From NCBI GenBank assembly GCA_029547025.1, contig JAKPQA010000350.1:1-53284 (forward strand): a stretch of 53,284 nt of DNA, read 5' to 3'. The notes beneath the pieces were generated by a model, which saw only the letters and a list, made by a program, of their open reading frames with translations, was not told where the DNA came from and ran no database searches. Below, one piece after another: positions 15,799 through 23,272 of this stretch. Position 1 is the first letter of the stretch; each line of letters starts with the position of its first letter. Source of the stretch: Armatimonadota bacterium. Its GTDB lineage: Bacteria > Armatimonadota > Zipacnadia > UBA1398 > JAKPQA01. Made by a program: the position numbers and the translations under genes.

Positions 15799-18030
15799 CT
15801 AGAACTCGCGCATCCTCGGGCTGACCATGTTCTCGATCTCCGGGTCGAAATCGGCGAATGTGCAGCAGCGGAAACCGCGGGCGCCGCCGCCCGTGACCGT
15901 GGCAGACACCGTGTTGGTTTCGTCCCGGAGCGCGAAGGCGCCGCACGCGGCGTCGGGTCCCGAAGACAGCCACGACCCGCCCCGCGTGTCGAAATCGACA
16001 GAGCCCGGCCGCGTGGTTACGCCGGAGCCCCAATGGCTCGTGTCATACAGAAGTCGGTGCTGAGTGAGCATTTCGCGGTAGGCGTCCGGACCGCTCGTGA
16101 TGTTGAACACGACGTCCGCCTCGACCCACTCGGCCAGGTTGCCGCTCATGTCATAGGCGCCGAAGCTGCTCACGCATTCGGGGAAGGCTCCGCTCTTGGC
16201 GATGCCGCCGCCGCGCGGGTTATCGGCCGTGTTGCACTTCGAGGGGTCGTACTGGTTGCCGTATGGGAACAGCCACGAGGCGGGTCCCGAGCACGCGGCA
16301 ACCCACTCGGTCGCGGAGCACAGGCGCTTGCCCTTGGCTGCGCACAGACTTCGGGCCTGCTCTAGCGTGGCCGCCACCGGCGTGGCGCCGGGGAAGTTGG
16401 GGTACTCGTACTTGTCGATGCAGAAGTTCATCCCACTGACCGCGTCCCACTGGAGGACGTAGTCAGTGAACGTGTCATCGAGTGGGTTGGACTTTCGTTT
16501 CCCCTCCGCGTCATAGGCCGTGATGAAACCGGGTCCGCCGCCGCCGCCGGCAGCGCCGCCGCCCATCATACCCGGCCCCATCATACCCGGACCGCCGCCC
16601 ATCATACCGGGGCCACTGCCCCTCATCGCTGCCGGCGGAGCGGAGGACCCCGCTCCCGGTCCCTGCATCACGCCGGCGGGAGCGCCCTGCATTCCGCCGC
16701 TGGCGGGGCCGCCTTCCGGCGTCATCCCGCCGCCCATCATGCCCGGCCCGCCCGCCGATGTGCCCGACCCCGTGCCAAAGAGCAGAGGGCTCCCCTGGTT
16801 GACGCGCTTCGCCTCGCTCGACCGGCTCAGGTGGGTGGCCACGACCGACGCCGCCTTGTCCAGTTTCAGCACAGTCCCACCCGCGTCGACGATGACGGCG
16901 GCACGCCGGCCGTACGGGTCGATCCCGTCGGGGCGCCAAGCGGGATCGCGGACGACGGTGTTCGGGGTTCCCTCATCGTGCGGCTGAGAAAATGCGTACT
17001 CGCCGGGCGCATTGCTCCTCTGAGGCACCCACACCATGCCGTCGGGGCACTTAGGCCGATCCGTGAGCAGGTCCGTTGTCTTGAATGCGGCCAGAGCAGT
17101 CCCGCCCGGAGGCACAAACACGACGCGCTGCCCGACGACTTTGACCTTGTCGGGCTGGCGCACGGCCCTGACCTCAACGATGTGCGAGCCTGCGATGACC
17201 CCCTGGACGCGGCTGGGAGTCGAGTCGCTGACCAGCACATCGTCCACGCGAACACTGACGTTCTCAGCGGTGAGGTCCGCGCTGATCAGGATGGTGCCCA
17301 GGTGCTCGCCGCCACGCAGCGAGACCGTTGTGGTCTCGCCCGCCCGAACGGTCACCATGTCACGGTAGGGCACGGGAGTCAGGCCCAGTATGATCTCGTG
17401 CTCGCCCGGCTGTATGTTGGTGAGGTGAAAGGGAGCCGTTCCCTCTATGGGCCGGCCGCTCAGCTGCCCCCACTGGATGGGCAGGTCGCTGGTGATCTCG
17501 ATGGTCCCGGCATGCTGCTTGGCGGCGATGTCGACGATGGCTGGCTCGCCCTTGGTGACGCCGAACTCTCTGGTGACCCGGAGCCACGGGCCGCTCAGCG
17601 TGACCACATGGCGGCCGATGGCCAGGTCCTGACGTTCGAAGGGGGTGTCGGCCGACACGGTGCCCGCGGCCTCACCGTCCAGCGTGATGGCGGCCCCGAC
17701 CAGATCGGACCGAAGCAGGAGGCTGCCCCGGGCTGGCTTGAGCTCGAAAGCCACCGAGGCCAGCTCCTGGGCCTTCACCTCGATGCTGTCCTGCGAGGCA
17801 TCGAGGTACTGATCGCTGCGCACTTCGACGCGGTACTTGCCGGGCGTCAGGTTCTCGAGCGTCAGCGGAGTCTTGCCCACGAGTTTGCCGTTGACGAACA
17901 AGTCCTGTCCGCTGGGTTTGGAGGTGACGAAGAGCGCCCCCGACTCGAGACTCCATGCGGGGAGCATAGACGTCGCGAGGAGCACCGCGATGGCGACCCA
18001 GTAGGTCCGGCCGCTGCCTGTCGACTTCAT
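15799..18030 (-). CDS. Met-Gly-tract protein 3: PEGA repeats plus FGE-like (SUMF1) domain
   Basis: A 743-residue exported protein. The signal peptide ends near residue 27. Four PEGA-like beta repeats follow (about 31-310; the first has 'KLVGKTPLTLENLTPGKYRV'), then a spacer, a Met-Gly tract (about 430-510, 'GPGMMGGGPGMMGPGMMGGG') and a formylglycine-generating-enzyme-like C-type-lectin fold (about 530-725: 'CIDKYEYPNFPGATPV', 'GKRLCSATEWVAAC', 'YDMSGNLAEWVEADV', 'GARGFRCC'). In true FGE two Cys act in the segment after 'RGGS'; here that segment reads 'RGGSWLSSGPDAACGAF', with only one Cys, so enzyme activity is doubtful and a binding role more likely. PEGA domains often bind peptidoglycan or surface glycans. 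The ATG has GGAGGAAG about 7 bases upstream. Confidence 0.88.
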   Translation of the reverse strand: MKSTGSGRTYWVAIAVLLATSMLPAWSLESGALFVTSKPSGQDLFVNGKLVGKTPLTLENLTPGKYRVEVRSDQYLDASQDSIEVKAQELASVAFELKPARGSLLLRSDLVGAAITLDGEAAGTVSADTPFERQDLAIGRHVVTLSGPWLRVTREFGVTKGEPAIVDIAAKQHAGTIEITSDLPIQWGQLSGRPIEGTAPFHLTNIQPGEHEIILGLTPVPYRDMVTVRAGETTTVSLRGGEHLGTILISADLTAENVSVRVDDVLVSDSTPSRVQGVIAGSHIVEVRAVRQPDKVKVVGQRVVFVPPGGTALAAFKTTDLLTDRPKCPDGMVWVPQRSNAPGEYAFSQPHDEGTPNTVVRDPAWRPDGIDPYGRRAAVIVDAGGTVLKLDKAASVVATHLSRSSEAKRVNQGSPLLFGTGSGTSAGGPGMMGGGMTPEGGPASGGMQGAPAGVMQGPGAGSSAPPAAMRGSGPGMMGGGPGMMGPGMMGGGAAGGGGGPGFITAYDAEGKRKSNPLDDTFTDYVLQWDAVSGMNFCIDKYEYPNFPGATPVAATLEQARSLCAAKGKRLCSATEWVAACSGPASWLFPYGNQYDPSKCNTADNPRGGGIAKSGAFPECVSSFGAYDMSGNLAEWVEADVVFNITSGPDAYREMLTQHRLLYDTSHWGSGVTTRPGSVDFDTRGGSWLSSGPDAACGAFALRDETNTVSATVTGGGARGFRCCTFADFDPEIENMVSPRMREF

Positions 18031-18138
18031 GACGTCACTTCCTCCAGCTCAACGCGCCCGCCGGTGGTGACCGTCCACCCCGGCGGGATTACCCGGTGTG
18101 GCTCTGGCCTGTGGCCAGGTCCCGCCGAACACTCGCGC

Positions 18139-20217
18139 CTACATGGCTCCGCCCGGCGCCGAGGCCGTCGACCCGCCGCCGCCACTACCTGGGGCAGAGC
18201 CGCCGCCAGCCGGTCCCATCATTCCGCCGCGCGGTCCCATCATCCCCGGGCCACTTCCGCCTGCGGGGCCGGGGCCCATCATGCCCGGGCCGCTGCCCAT
18301 CATGCCAGGCCCCATCATCCCGCCGCCGGCCGGCATGCCCGCGGCAGCGGTGGTGCCGCCACCGCCCGACCCGCTGGGGTCGATGCACTCACGGCAGGCT
18401 TCCAGGTTCCAGCGGTAGAGGTCGCTGCTGCCCTGCAGGGTCACCGCCTGCTGAAAGGCGGCCTCGGCCGAGAAGTACTGCCGATTGCGCATGTAGGCCA
18501 TGCCCAGGTCGTTCCAGGCGGCCGCCGAGCCCGAGTTCGCCATGACGGCCTGTTCGAGGACCGCGACGGCCGTTTCGAGGTTCCCCTTGGCATTCCGAGG
18601 ATCCACGCTACCGTGGACCGCCGACTGGGCATCCGCCCCGGCGGCGATGTGGGCCAGCCCCAGGTTCCCGAGCACCATGGCGCGGGCCTGCTGGGCTTTG
18701 GTGTGGTCATCGACGGTGGCTGCCGGGTCGCGCTGTTCGAGGAGCACCAACCGGTCGGCGAGCTTGGCCGCGGCCCTCTGGTGTTCCAGGGCATCCTGGA
18801 AGCGGCCTTCGGCCTGATAGATGGCGCCGAGGTTACTCAGCGCGGCACAGCCGGCCGCCAGGGTGCGGCGCTGACGGGCACGGAACTGGCTGTAGCGGAA
18901 AACCTTCTTGTCGGCGTCGGCCACGAGCTGGGCGTCCGCTTTCTCGATCAGAGGCAGCATGGCTTTGAACTCGCTCTCGGCGGCCTGGGTCTTGCCCATG
19001 CGCATCCACGTCACGCCGAGGTAGTTGTGGGCCACGAGGTGGGCTTCGAGGGTATCGACGAAGGTGTCTTCCGGGTCGATCAGCAGGCTCTGCCGCAGGG
19101 CCTCGATTGCCGAGCGGTATTCACCGAGGCGGCAGTAGACGAGGCCCAGGTTCGCCCAGGCCACAGCCGAGCCGGGTGCCGGCGCGAAGGCACCAGTGGC
19201 TCCCGGCATGGAGACCTGTCCCGTCAGCCACTCGAGCCGGCGCACGGCATGGCCGTCATGGCCGAGGAGGATCTCGACTTGGGCCAAGTGAGCCATCGAT
19301 TCCCGGTGGGGCACGGCGAGCCCGGGTTCCTGAACGACACGAAGCAGCGTGGTCCGGGCCTCCTCGAACTGGCCGGACTCCATCTGAACCACCGCGAGGG
19401 CATCGAAGGCGAAGGGCAGGATATTGGTAGCGAGCCAAGCCTGTTCGGGAGGTGGGAGGTCGTCCCACTCGGCCATGCGCTGCCCGCGGGCGCCGCCGGC
19501 TTGCTGGCCGCCCATCATGCCACCCATGCCCCCCCCCATCATGGGTCCGCCACTGCCGCCGCCCATCATCATGGGCCCGCCGCCCATCATCTGGCGGCTC
19601 ATGGTGCCGGCGGCCATGGGGCCACCACTACCGGCCATACCCGGGCGGCCGGCGCCCATTGGGCCGCCCATCATTCCACCCATCATGCCCCCGGCGCCGC
19701 CTGTGCCCCCGGGAAGCGCGGCGTCCGACGGGCAAGGCAGGGTCGCCAGCGCTTCCCTGAGGACCGCCTCGGCGTCGACGAGCTGGTCGCGCTTGCGGTA
19801 CTCCTCGTGCATCAGGTAATAGGCCTGCCACACCTTGGTGTAGAGGTCACTGCGGAGGTCAAGGTCGAGGATCTTAGCCTGGATCTTGGGGCCACTGGGT
19901 TTGGCTTGGGCGCCACCGCCCATGGGGCCGCCCATCATGCCGCCCATCATGCCGCCCTGGCCACCCTGCTCTTCCTCGAGTTCGAGAATGGCGAAGGCTT
20001 TGAGGTACTGAGTCAGGGCGTACTGCAGCTGCTCGACGGGCTTGTTGGGGTCGGGCTCCTTGTCCTCCTGCTGGCCCATGCCACCCATCATGCCCCCGCC
20101 GCTACCGCCACCCATCATCATGGGGCCACCCATCATCTGGGCGAACGCCGGCGCCGCCAATGCGGCCATGGCGCCGCCGAGGAGGAGCCAGCGGATTGTG
20201 TGCCGGGTCATCGACAT
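18139..20217 (-). CDS. Met-Gly-tract protein 4: secreted TPR protein with three MG blocks
   Basis: A 692-residue exported protein. After a signal peptide ('WLLLGGAMAALAAPAFAQ') come three Met-Gly blocks: at the mature N-terminus ('MMGGPMMMGGGSGGGMMGG'), around residues 90-105 and at about 180-255. The core (about 260-620) is TPR-like helical repeats ('AWANLGLVYCRLGEYRSAIE', 'AWNDLGMAYMRNRQYFSAE'). A fourth tract forms the C-terminus, ending PGGAM. TPRs suggest a scaffold for protein-protein contacts in the periplasm or outside. The ATG at 20217 or 20211 starts the signal peptide; the ORF opens at 20259 without support. Its place between proteins 3 and 5 with gaps of about 110 and 65 bases suggests one operon. 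Confidence 0.87.
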   Translation of the reverse strand: MSMTRHTIRWLLLGGAMAALAAPAFAQMMGGPMMMGGGSGGGMMGGMGQQEDKEPDPNKPVEQLQYALTQYLKAFAILELEEEQGGQGGMMGGMMGGPMGGGAQAKPSGPKIQAKILDLDLRSDLYTKVWQAYYLMHEEYRKRDQLVDAEAVLREALATLPCPSDAALPGGTGGAGGMMGGMMGGPMGAGRPGMAGSGGPMAAGTMSRQMMGGGPMMMGGGSGGPMMGGGMGGMMGGQQAGGARGQRMAEWDDLPPPEQAWLATNILPFAFDALAVVQMESGQFEEARTTLLRVVQEPGLAVPHRESMAHLAQVEILLGHDGHAVRRLEWLTGQVSMPGATGAFAPAPGSAVAWANLGLVYCRLGEYRSAIEALRQSLLIDPEDTFVDTLEAHLVAHNYLGVTWMRMGKTQAAESEFKAMLPLIEKADAQLVADADKKVFRYSQFRARQRRTLAAGCAALSNLGAIYQAEGRFQDALEHQRAAAKLADRLVLLEQRDPAATVDDHTKAQQARAMVLGNLGLAHIAAGADAQSAVHGSVDPRNAKGNLETAVAVLEQAVMANSGSAAAWNDLGMAYMRNRQYFSAEAAFQQAVTLQGSSDLYRWNLEACRECIDPSGSGGGGTTAAAGMPAGGGMMGPGMMGSGPGMMGPGPAGGSGPGMMGPRGGMMGPAGGGSAPGSGGGGSTASAPGGAM

Positions 20218-20280
20218 CTCTGTGGACCGTTCCCTTCCCTGTGGCGTGAACAGCACCACGCGAGAGCGGTTCTGCCGAAC

Positions 20281-21129
20281 CTACATCGCGCCCCCTGGGC
20301 CGCCCGCCACTGAGCCGCCGCCACCGCCGCCGCCGCCCATCATGCCACCCATCATACCGCCCATCATCCCACTGCCCATCATGCCGCCCATCATGCCGCC
20401 CTGGCCCTGTGAGGTGGTCCACGGGTCGAGGAACGTCTCGGGCGAGGCCATCAGGCCCTGAGCGATGGCCAACCAGGCATTGCCGAGGCCGCGCAGGGCA
20501 CGACAGTGGATTTTCCGCGCTTCGAGCAGCAGCTTCTGGTTCTCGGGGGCCAGATCGTGGGCGATGAGCCCGCCGCCCCCCATACCGCCGCCCATCATGC
20601 CGCCACCCATCATGGCGCCGCCACCCGGCATCATTCCGCCGCCGGACCCGGCGGCGCCCCCGGCCATGGCCCCAGCGCCCATCATCCCAGGCATGGCGCC
20701 GCCACCCATGCCGCCACCGGGACCCGCCTGCGACTTCGACGACGTGCCGCGGACCTCGTCCATCTTCTCCTTGGCCTGCTTGTAGGCATCGCGGGCGGCC
20801 TGGAGGTTGCCGTCCTCCATTTGCTTGTCGGCTTTCTCGAGCAACGCGAGGGCCTCGTTCATGAGCCGGCGGGCCTTCTTGGGGTCGGCCGTCTGCTGCA
20901 TGCCGGCGCCCATCATGCCGCCCATACCGCCCATCATCATCCCGCCGCCCGAGCCGCCCATCATCATGGGGTTGATGCCACCGCCACCAGGGCCACGCAT
21001 CAGGCCGCCGCCGGCGGAGCCCCCCGCGGCGGCGCCGCCCCCTTGGTTCGGCACAAGCTGCGCCCAGGCGGTTCCGCCCAGCATGAGTGCCAGGCCCACT
21101 GCGGCGCAGAACATCACTCTCGAACGCAT
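20281..21129 (-). CDS. Met-Gly-tract protein 5: secreted, small helical hairpin among MG tracts
   Basis: A 282-residue exported protein, the first gene of the cluster. It has a signal peptide ('MFCAAVGLALMLGGTAWAQ') and a Met-Gly tract to about residue 77. A charged helical hairpin follows (about 81-128, 'KARRLMNEALALLEKADKQM'), resembling a single TPR or coiled coil. After a second MG tract (about 138-185) comes a short helical segment ('ENQKLLLEARKIHCRALRGL') and a third MG tract. It ends PGGAM like protein 4. Over half of the protein is low-complexity Gly/Met/Ala. No enzyme motif. The ATG at 21129 follows GGTGGAG. A structured leader lies upstream. Confidence 0.85.
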   Translation of the reverse strand: MRSRVMFCAAVGLALMLGGTAWAQLVPNQGGGAAAGGSAGGGLMRGPGGGGINPMMMGGSGGGMMMGGMGGMMGAGMQQTADPKKARRLMNEALALLEKADKQMEDGNLQAARDAYKQAKEKMDEVRGTSSKSQAGPGGGMGGGAMPGMMGAGAMAGGAAGSGGGMMPGGGAMMGGGMMGGGMGGGGLIAHDLAPENQKLLLEARKIHCRALRGLGNAWLAIAQGLMASPETFLDPWTTSQGQGGMMGGMMGSGMMGGMMGGMMGGGGGGGGSVAGGPGGAM

Positions 21130-21150
21130 CGGCGCTCCACCCTCTCCCGG

Positions 21151-21168
21151 CTGCCGTCGGTACGGCAG
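21151..21168 (-). promoter_or_regulatory. hairpin in the leader of the Met-Gly cluster
   Basis: CTGCCGT (21151-21157) and ACGGCAG (21162-21168) form a perfect 7-bp stem with a 4-base loop, about 20 bases upstream of the first ATG of the cluster. It lies just before the ribosome site and could influence translation. Confidence 0.45.
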
Positions 21169-21283
21169 CGACCCAAGTCAGCCAGCAGAGGCAGACAGCG
21201 ACACAGACACCGGCTGTCGAGCCAGGCTCTCTGCGCTGCCCGCACCATCTTGTCCAGCACGCTCTCGCGATCGTACCCGGCTG

Positions 21284-21367
21284 CCCGCCGTGCCTTTTTG
21301 GACTCCTAATCGGGCTTGCCGGTTCCTGCTACGGGGAGGTTCGTAGGCTTATGGCACGACTCCCCGT
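21284..21367 (-). promoter_or_regulatory. structured region with alternative folds upstream of the Met-Gly cluster
   Basis: ACGGGGAG (21331-21338) pairs with CTCCCCGT (21360-21367), and inside it TCGT (21341-21344) with ACGA (21356-21359). On the minus strand a competing fold pairs CTACG with CGTAG around the same bases and CGTGCC with GGCACG further 3'. The two folds exclude each other. The rest of the 311-base gap (21130-21440) has no gene that I can support. No known riboswitch family was recognised. Confidence 0.45.
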
Positions 21368-21440
21368 GTCCGGATATTTCAAGGTCCGCATCTGGCGTTC
21401 CTTCTCGGCCAGGACTAAGGTTTCCCGGGTCCAGGCCGTT

Positions 21441-22514
21441 CTATGCACCGGATGGACTGGCGTCTAGCCTGACCCACGCCCCGGTGTGGGCAGACTGTCG
21501 TGCCGCTTCGAGGACGCGCACGACCTCGCGCCCTTGGGCGGCCGTGACCGCGAGCACCGCTCCCTCGTGCAGCACCGCGGCGATGTTCTCATAGTACCGC
21601 ACGTACCCTCCCGGCACGGTCTCGACGAGCACCTCAGCCGGTTGGCCTCCCACGTCGACATGGAGGAGCGCCCGATGCGCCGGATCATCGCCCGGCCAAC
21701 CGCAGTCGCCACGGGCGAGCGCCGCTTCTTGCGGATCTAGACCATACTTAACGAACGAACCCAGGTCGCCCCTTGCCCAGAACCTTGGCTTGGGCGCGCG
21801 GTTCAAACAGCCCGTCTCGACACAGAAGCGCAGGCCGCTGGCGAACTCGATCCGGGCGTACCCGTAGGTCTCGATGTCCACGGACGGGTCGGTGAAGAGC
21901 ATATCACCGAACACGCGCCGCGGTGTGCCGCCGATCTGCAGTGCCTGGTCGACCAGGTGGGCTCCCCAGTCGCGGAAGTATCCGCCACCGTGCGCGTCGG
22001 AGAGCCGCCAGGCCGTGCGCCGGCTTAGGCCCCATCGGCCCACGCACGATTCGACGACGCGCAGACGCCCGAGCAGCCCCTCGTCGACGACGCGGCGCAG
22101 GGTGAGGAAGTCACCGTCCCATCGCCGATTCTGGTAGACGCTGAGAAGCCGGTTGGCGTTCTCCGCCGCTTCGATCATCCGGTCGGCCTCGGCCACGGTC
22201 AGGGACATGACCTTGTCGACGATCACGTGCTTGCCGGCACGGAGCGCCTCAACCGCCAGGGCGCAGTGGGTGTCGTGCGGGGTGACAATCACGACCAGGT
22301 CGGTCTCAGGGCTGTTGGCGAGGGTGGAGAAGTGGTCGAAGGTTCGAACGCCCAGTTCCTGCTCGGCTTGGCGGCGCTTGTCCTCGCTGCGCGACATGAC
22401 TGCGGTGAGTTGGAGGCCCGGCACTCGGCGGATGAGCGGAGCGTGGAACACGCGCCCGCCGAGCCCGTAGCCGGCCAGGCCAACGCGGATGGGCCCACCG
22501 CATGCGGGGGTCAT
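21441..22514 (-). CDS. Gfo/Idh/MocA family NAD(P)-dependent oxidoreductase
   Basis: A 357-residue cytoplasmic dehydrogenase of sugar or sugar derivatives. It has the Rossmann start 'RVGLAGYGLGGRVFHAP' (residues about 10-26) and a C-terminal alpha/beta domain. The usual EKP motif is replaced by 'VDKVMS': Lys101 is kept but Glu and Pro are changed. 'GGYFRDWGAHLVDQAL' matches the family's conserved D-x-G-x-H-x-x-D block. The ATG at 22514 overlaps the stop of nanE (ATGA), so the two are translationally coupled; the ORF reading upstream to 22685 lies inside nanE and is not used. Context with NanE and a BadF-type kinase points to amino-sugar metabolism, but the substrate is not known. Confidence 0.9.
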   Translation of the reverse strand: MTPACGGPIRVGLAGYGLGGRVFHAPLIRRVPGLQLTAVMSRSEDKRRQAEQELGVRTFDHFSTLANSPETDLVVIVTPHDTHCALAVEALRAGKHVIVDKVMSLTVAEADRMIEAAENANRLLSVYQNRRWDGDFLTLRRVVDEGLLGRLRVVESCVGRWGLSRRTAWRLSDAHGGGYFRDWGAHLVDQALQIGGTPRRVFGDMLFTDPSVDIETYGYARIEFASGLRFCVETGCLNRAPKPRFWARGDLGSFVKYGLDPQEAALARGDCGWPGDDPAHRALLHVDVGGQPAEVLVETVPGGYVRYYENIAAVLHEGAVLAVTAAQGREVVRVLEAARQSAHTGAWVRLDASPSGA

Positions 22515-23209
22515 TTGGCCACCGCCTCGGCGGCCGCGGCGCAGGCGTTGGCGTACCATGACGTAATGGCTTGGGGCGCCGTGATGGCCGTGCCCACGAC
22601 GACGGCGAAGGCGCCCTCGATCAGCGCTCGGGCTGCCTCGGCGGGCGAGTGGATTCGGCCTTCGGCCACGACGGGACGTTCGCACACTTCCGCGATCTCG
22701 CCGATGAGTTCGAAGTCGGGGCCGGCGATCTGGCGCGAGTAGGGGGTGTAGCCCGCCAGCGTCGTGCCCAACAGATCGGCACCGGCGTCTTGGGCGAACC
22801 GGGCGTCATCGACGGCCGAGCAGTCGGCCATCACAGGGACGCCGCAGTCGTGGGCCACGGTCACGATGTCAGCCAGGGCGCACGCACCGGGCCGGGGCCT
22901 GGGTGTGGCATCGACGGCCAAGAGTTTGGCGCCGGCCTCGATGACGGCCATGGCCTCCGCAACCGTGGGCGTGATGTAGGGCTCGAAGCCTTCGTAGTGC
23001 TTCTTGTATATGCCGAGGACCGGCACGTCCACGCGGCCGGTGATGGCCCGGATGTTCTCGGGGCCATCGGCTCGGATGGCGGCCGCGCCACCCAGGACGG
23101 CACACTCGGCCAGAGCCGCCAGTGTCTCGGGCTTGCCCAGGGGTGAGTCCGGTGCTGCCTGGCATGAGACGATCAGCCTGCCGCGCAGCGAGTCCATGAG
23201 CTCGGGCAT
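22511..23209 (-). CDS. nanE: N-acetylmannosamine-6-phosphate 2-epimerase
   Basis: A 232-residue TIM-barrel enzyme converting ManNAc-6-phosphate to GlcNAc-6-phosphate, a step of sialic acid and ManNAc use. Recognisable NanE pieces are 'LIVSCQAAPDSPLG', 'AAAIRADGPENIRAI', 'VPVLGIYKKHYEGFEPYITP', 'LLAVDATPRPRP', 'DLLGTTLAGYT' and 'PVVAEGRIHSPAEA'. The catalytic Lys is in 'GIYKKHY' and the phosphate-binding glycines are near 'VVVGTAIT'. The ATG at 23209 has GAGAGGTG about 8 bases upstream. It lies between the BadF-type kinase gene (upstream, 63 bases) and the oxidoreductase (overlapping), forming a three-gene operon. No NanA lyase or sialidase is visible in the window. Confidence 0.95.
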   Translation of the reverse strand: MPELMDSLRGRLIVSCQAAPDSPLGKPETLAALAECAVLGGAAAIRADGPENIRAITGRVDVPVLGIYKKHYEGFEPYITPTVAEAMAVIEAGAKLLAVDATPRPRPGACALADIVTVAHDCGVPVMADCSAVDDARFAQDAGADLLGTTLAGYTPYSRQIAGPDFELIGEIAEVCERPVVAEGRIHSPAEAARALIEGAFAVVVGTAITAPQAITSWYANACAAAAEAVAK

Positions 23210-23272
23210 CGGATGGCACCTCTCTCAGCGCGTGAGTGCATATGGTGTGTGCCACGCAGGGCCGTATCCCCG

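Noticed and set aside
15799-18030. Diversity-generating retroelement target, because of the FGE/C-type-lectin fold
   Set aside because: No reverse transcriptase and no template-repeat-like copy was seen nearby.
16831-20313. A 1160-codon plus-strand ORF with His-Ala-rich runs
   Set aside because: It is the antisense of the Met-Gly and TPR genes; the His-rich runs are the complement of ATG/GGC codons. The minus-strand genes have signal peptides, ribosome sites and recognisable domains.
21130-21440. Known riboswitch upstream of the Met-Gly cluster
   Set aside because: I compared it by eye with cobalamin, c-di-GMP, Mn, fluoride and TPP consensus motifs and none fits; kept only as an unknown structured leader.
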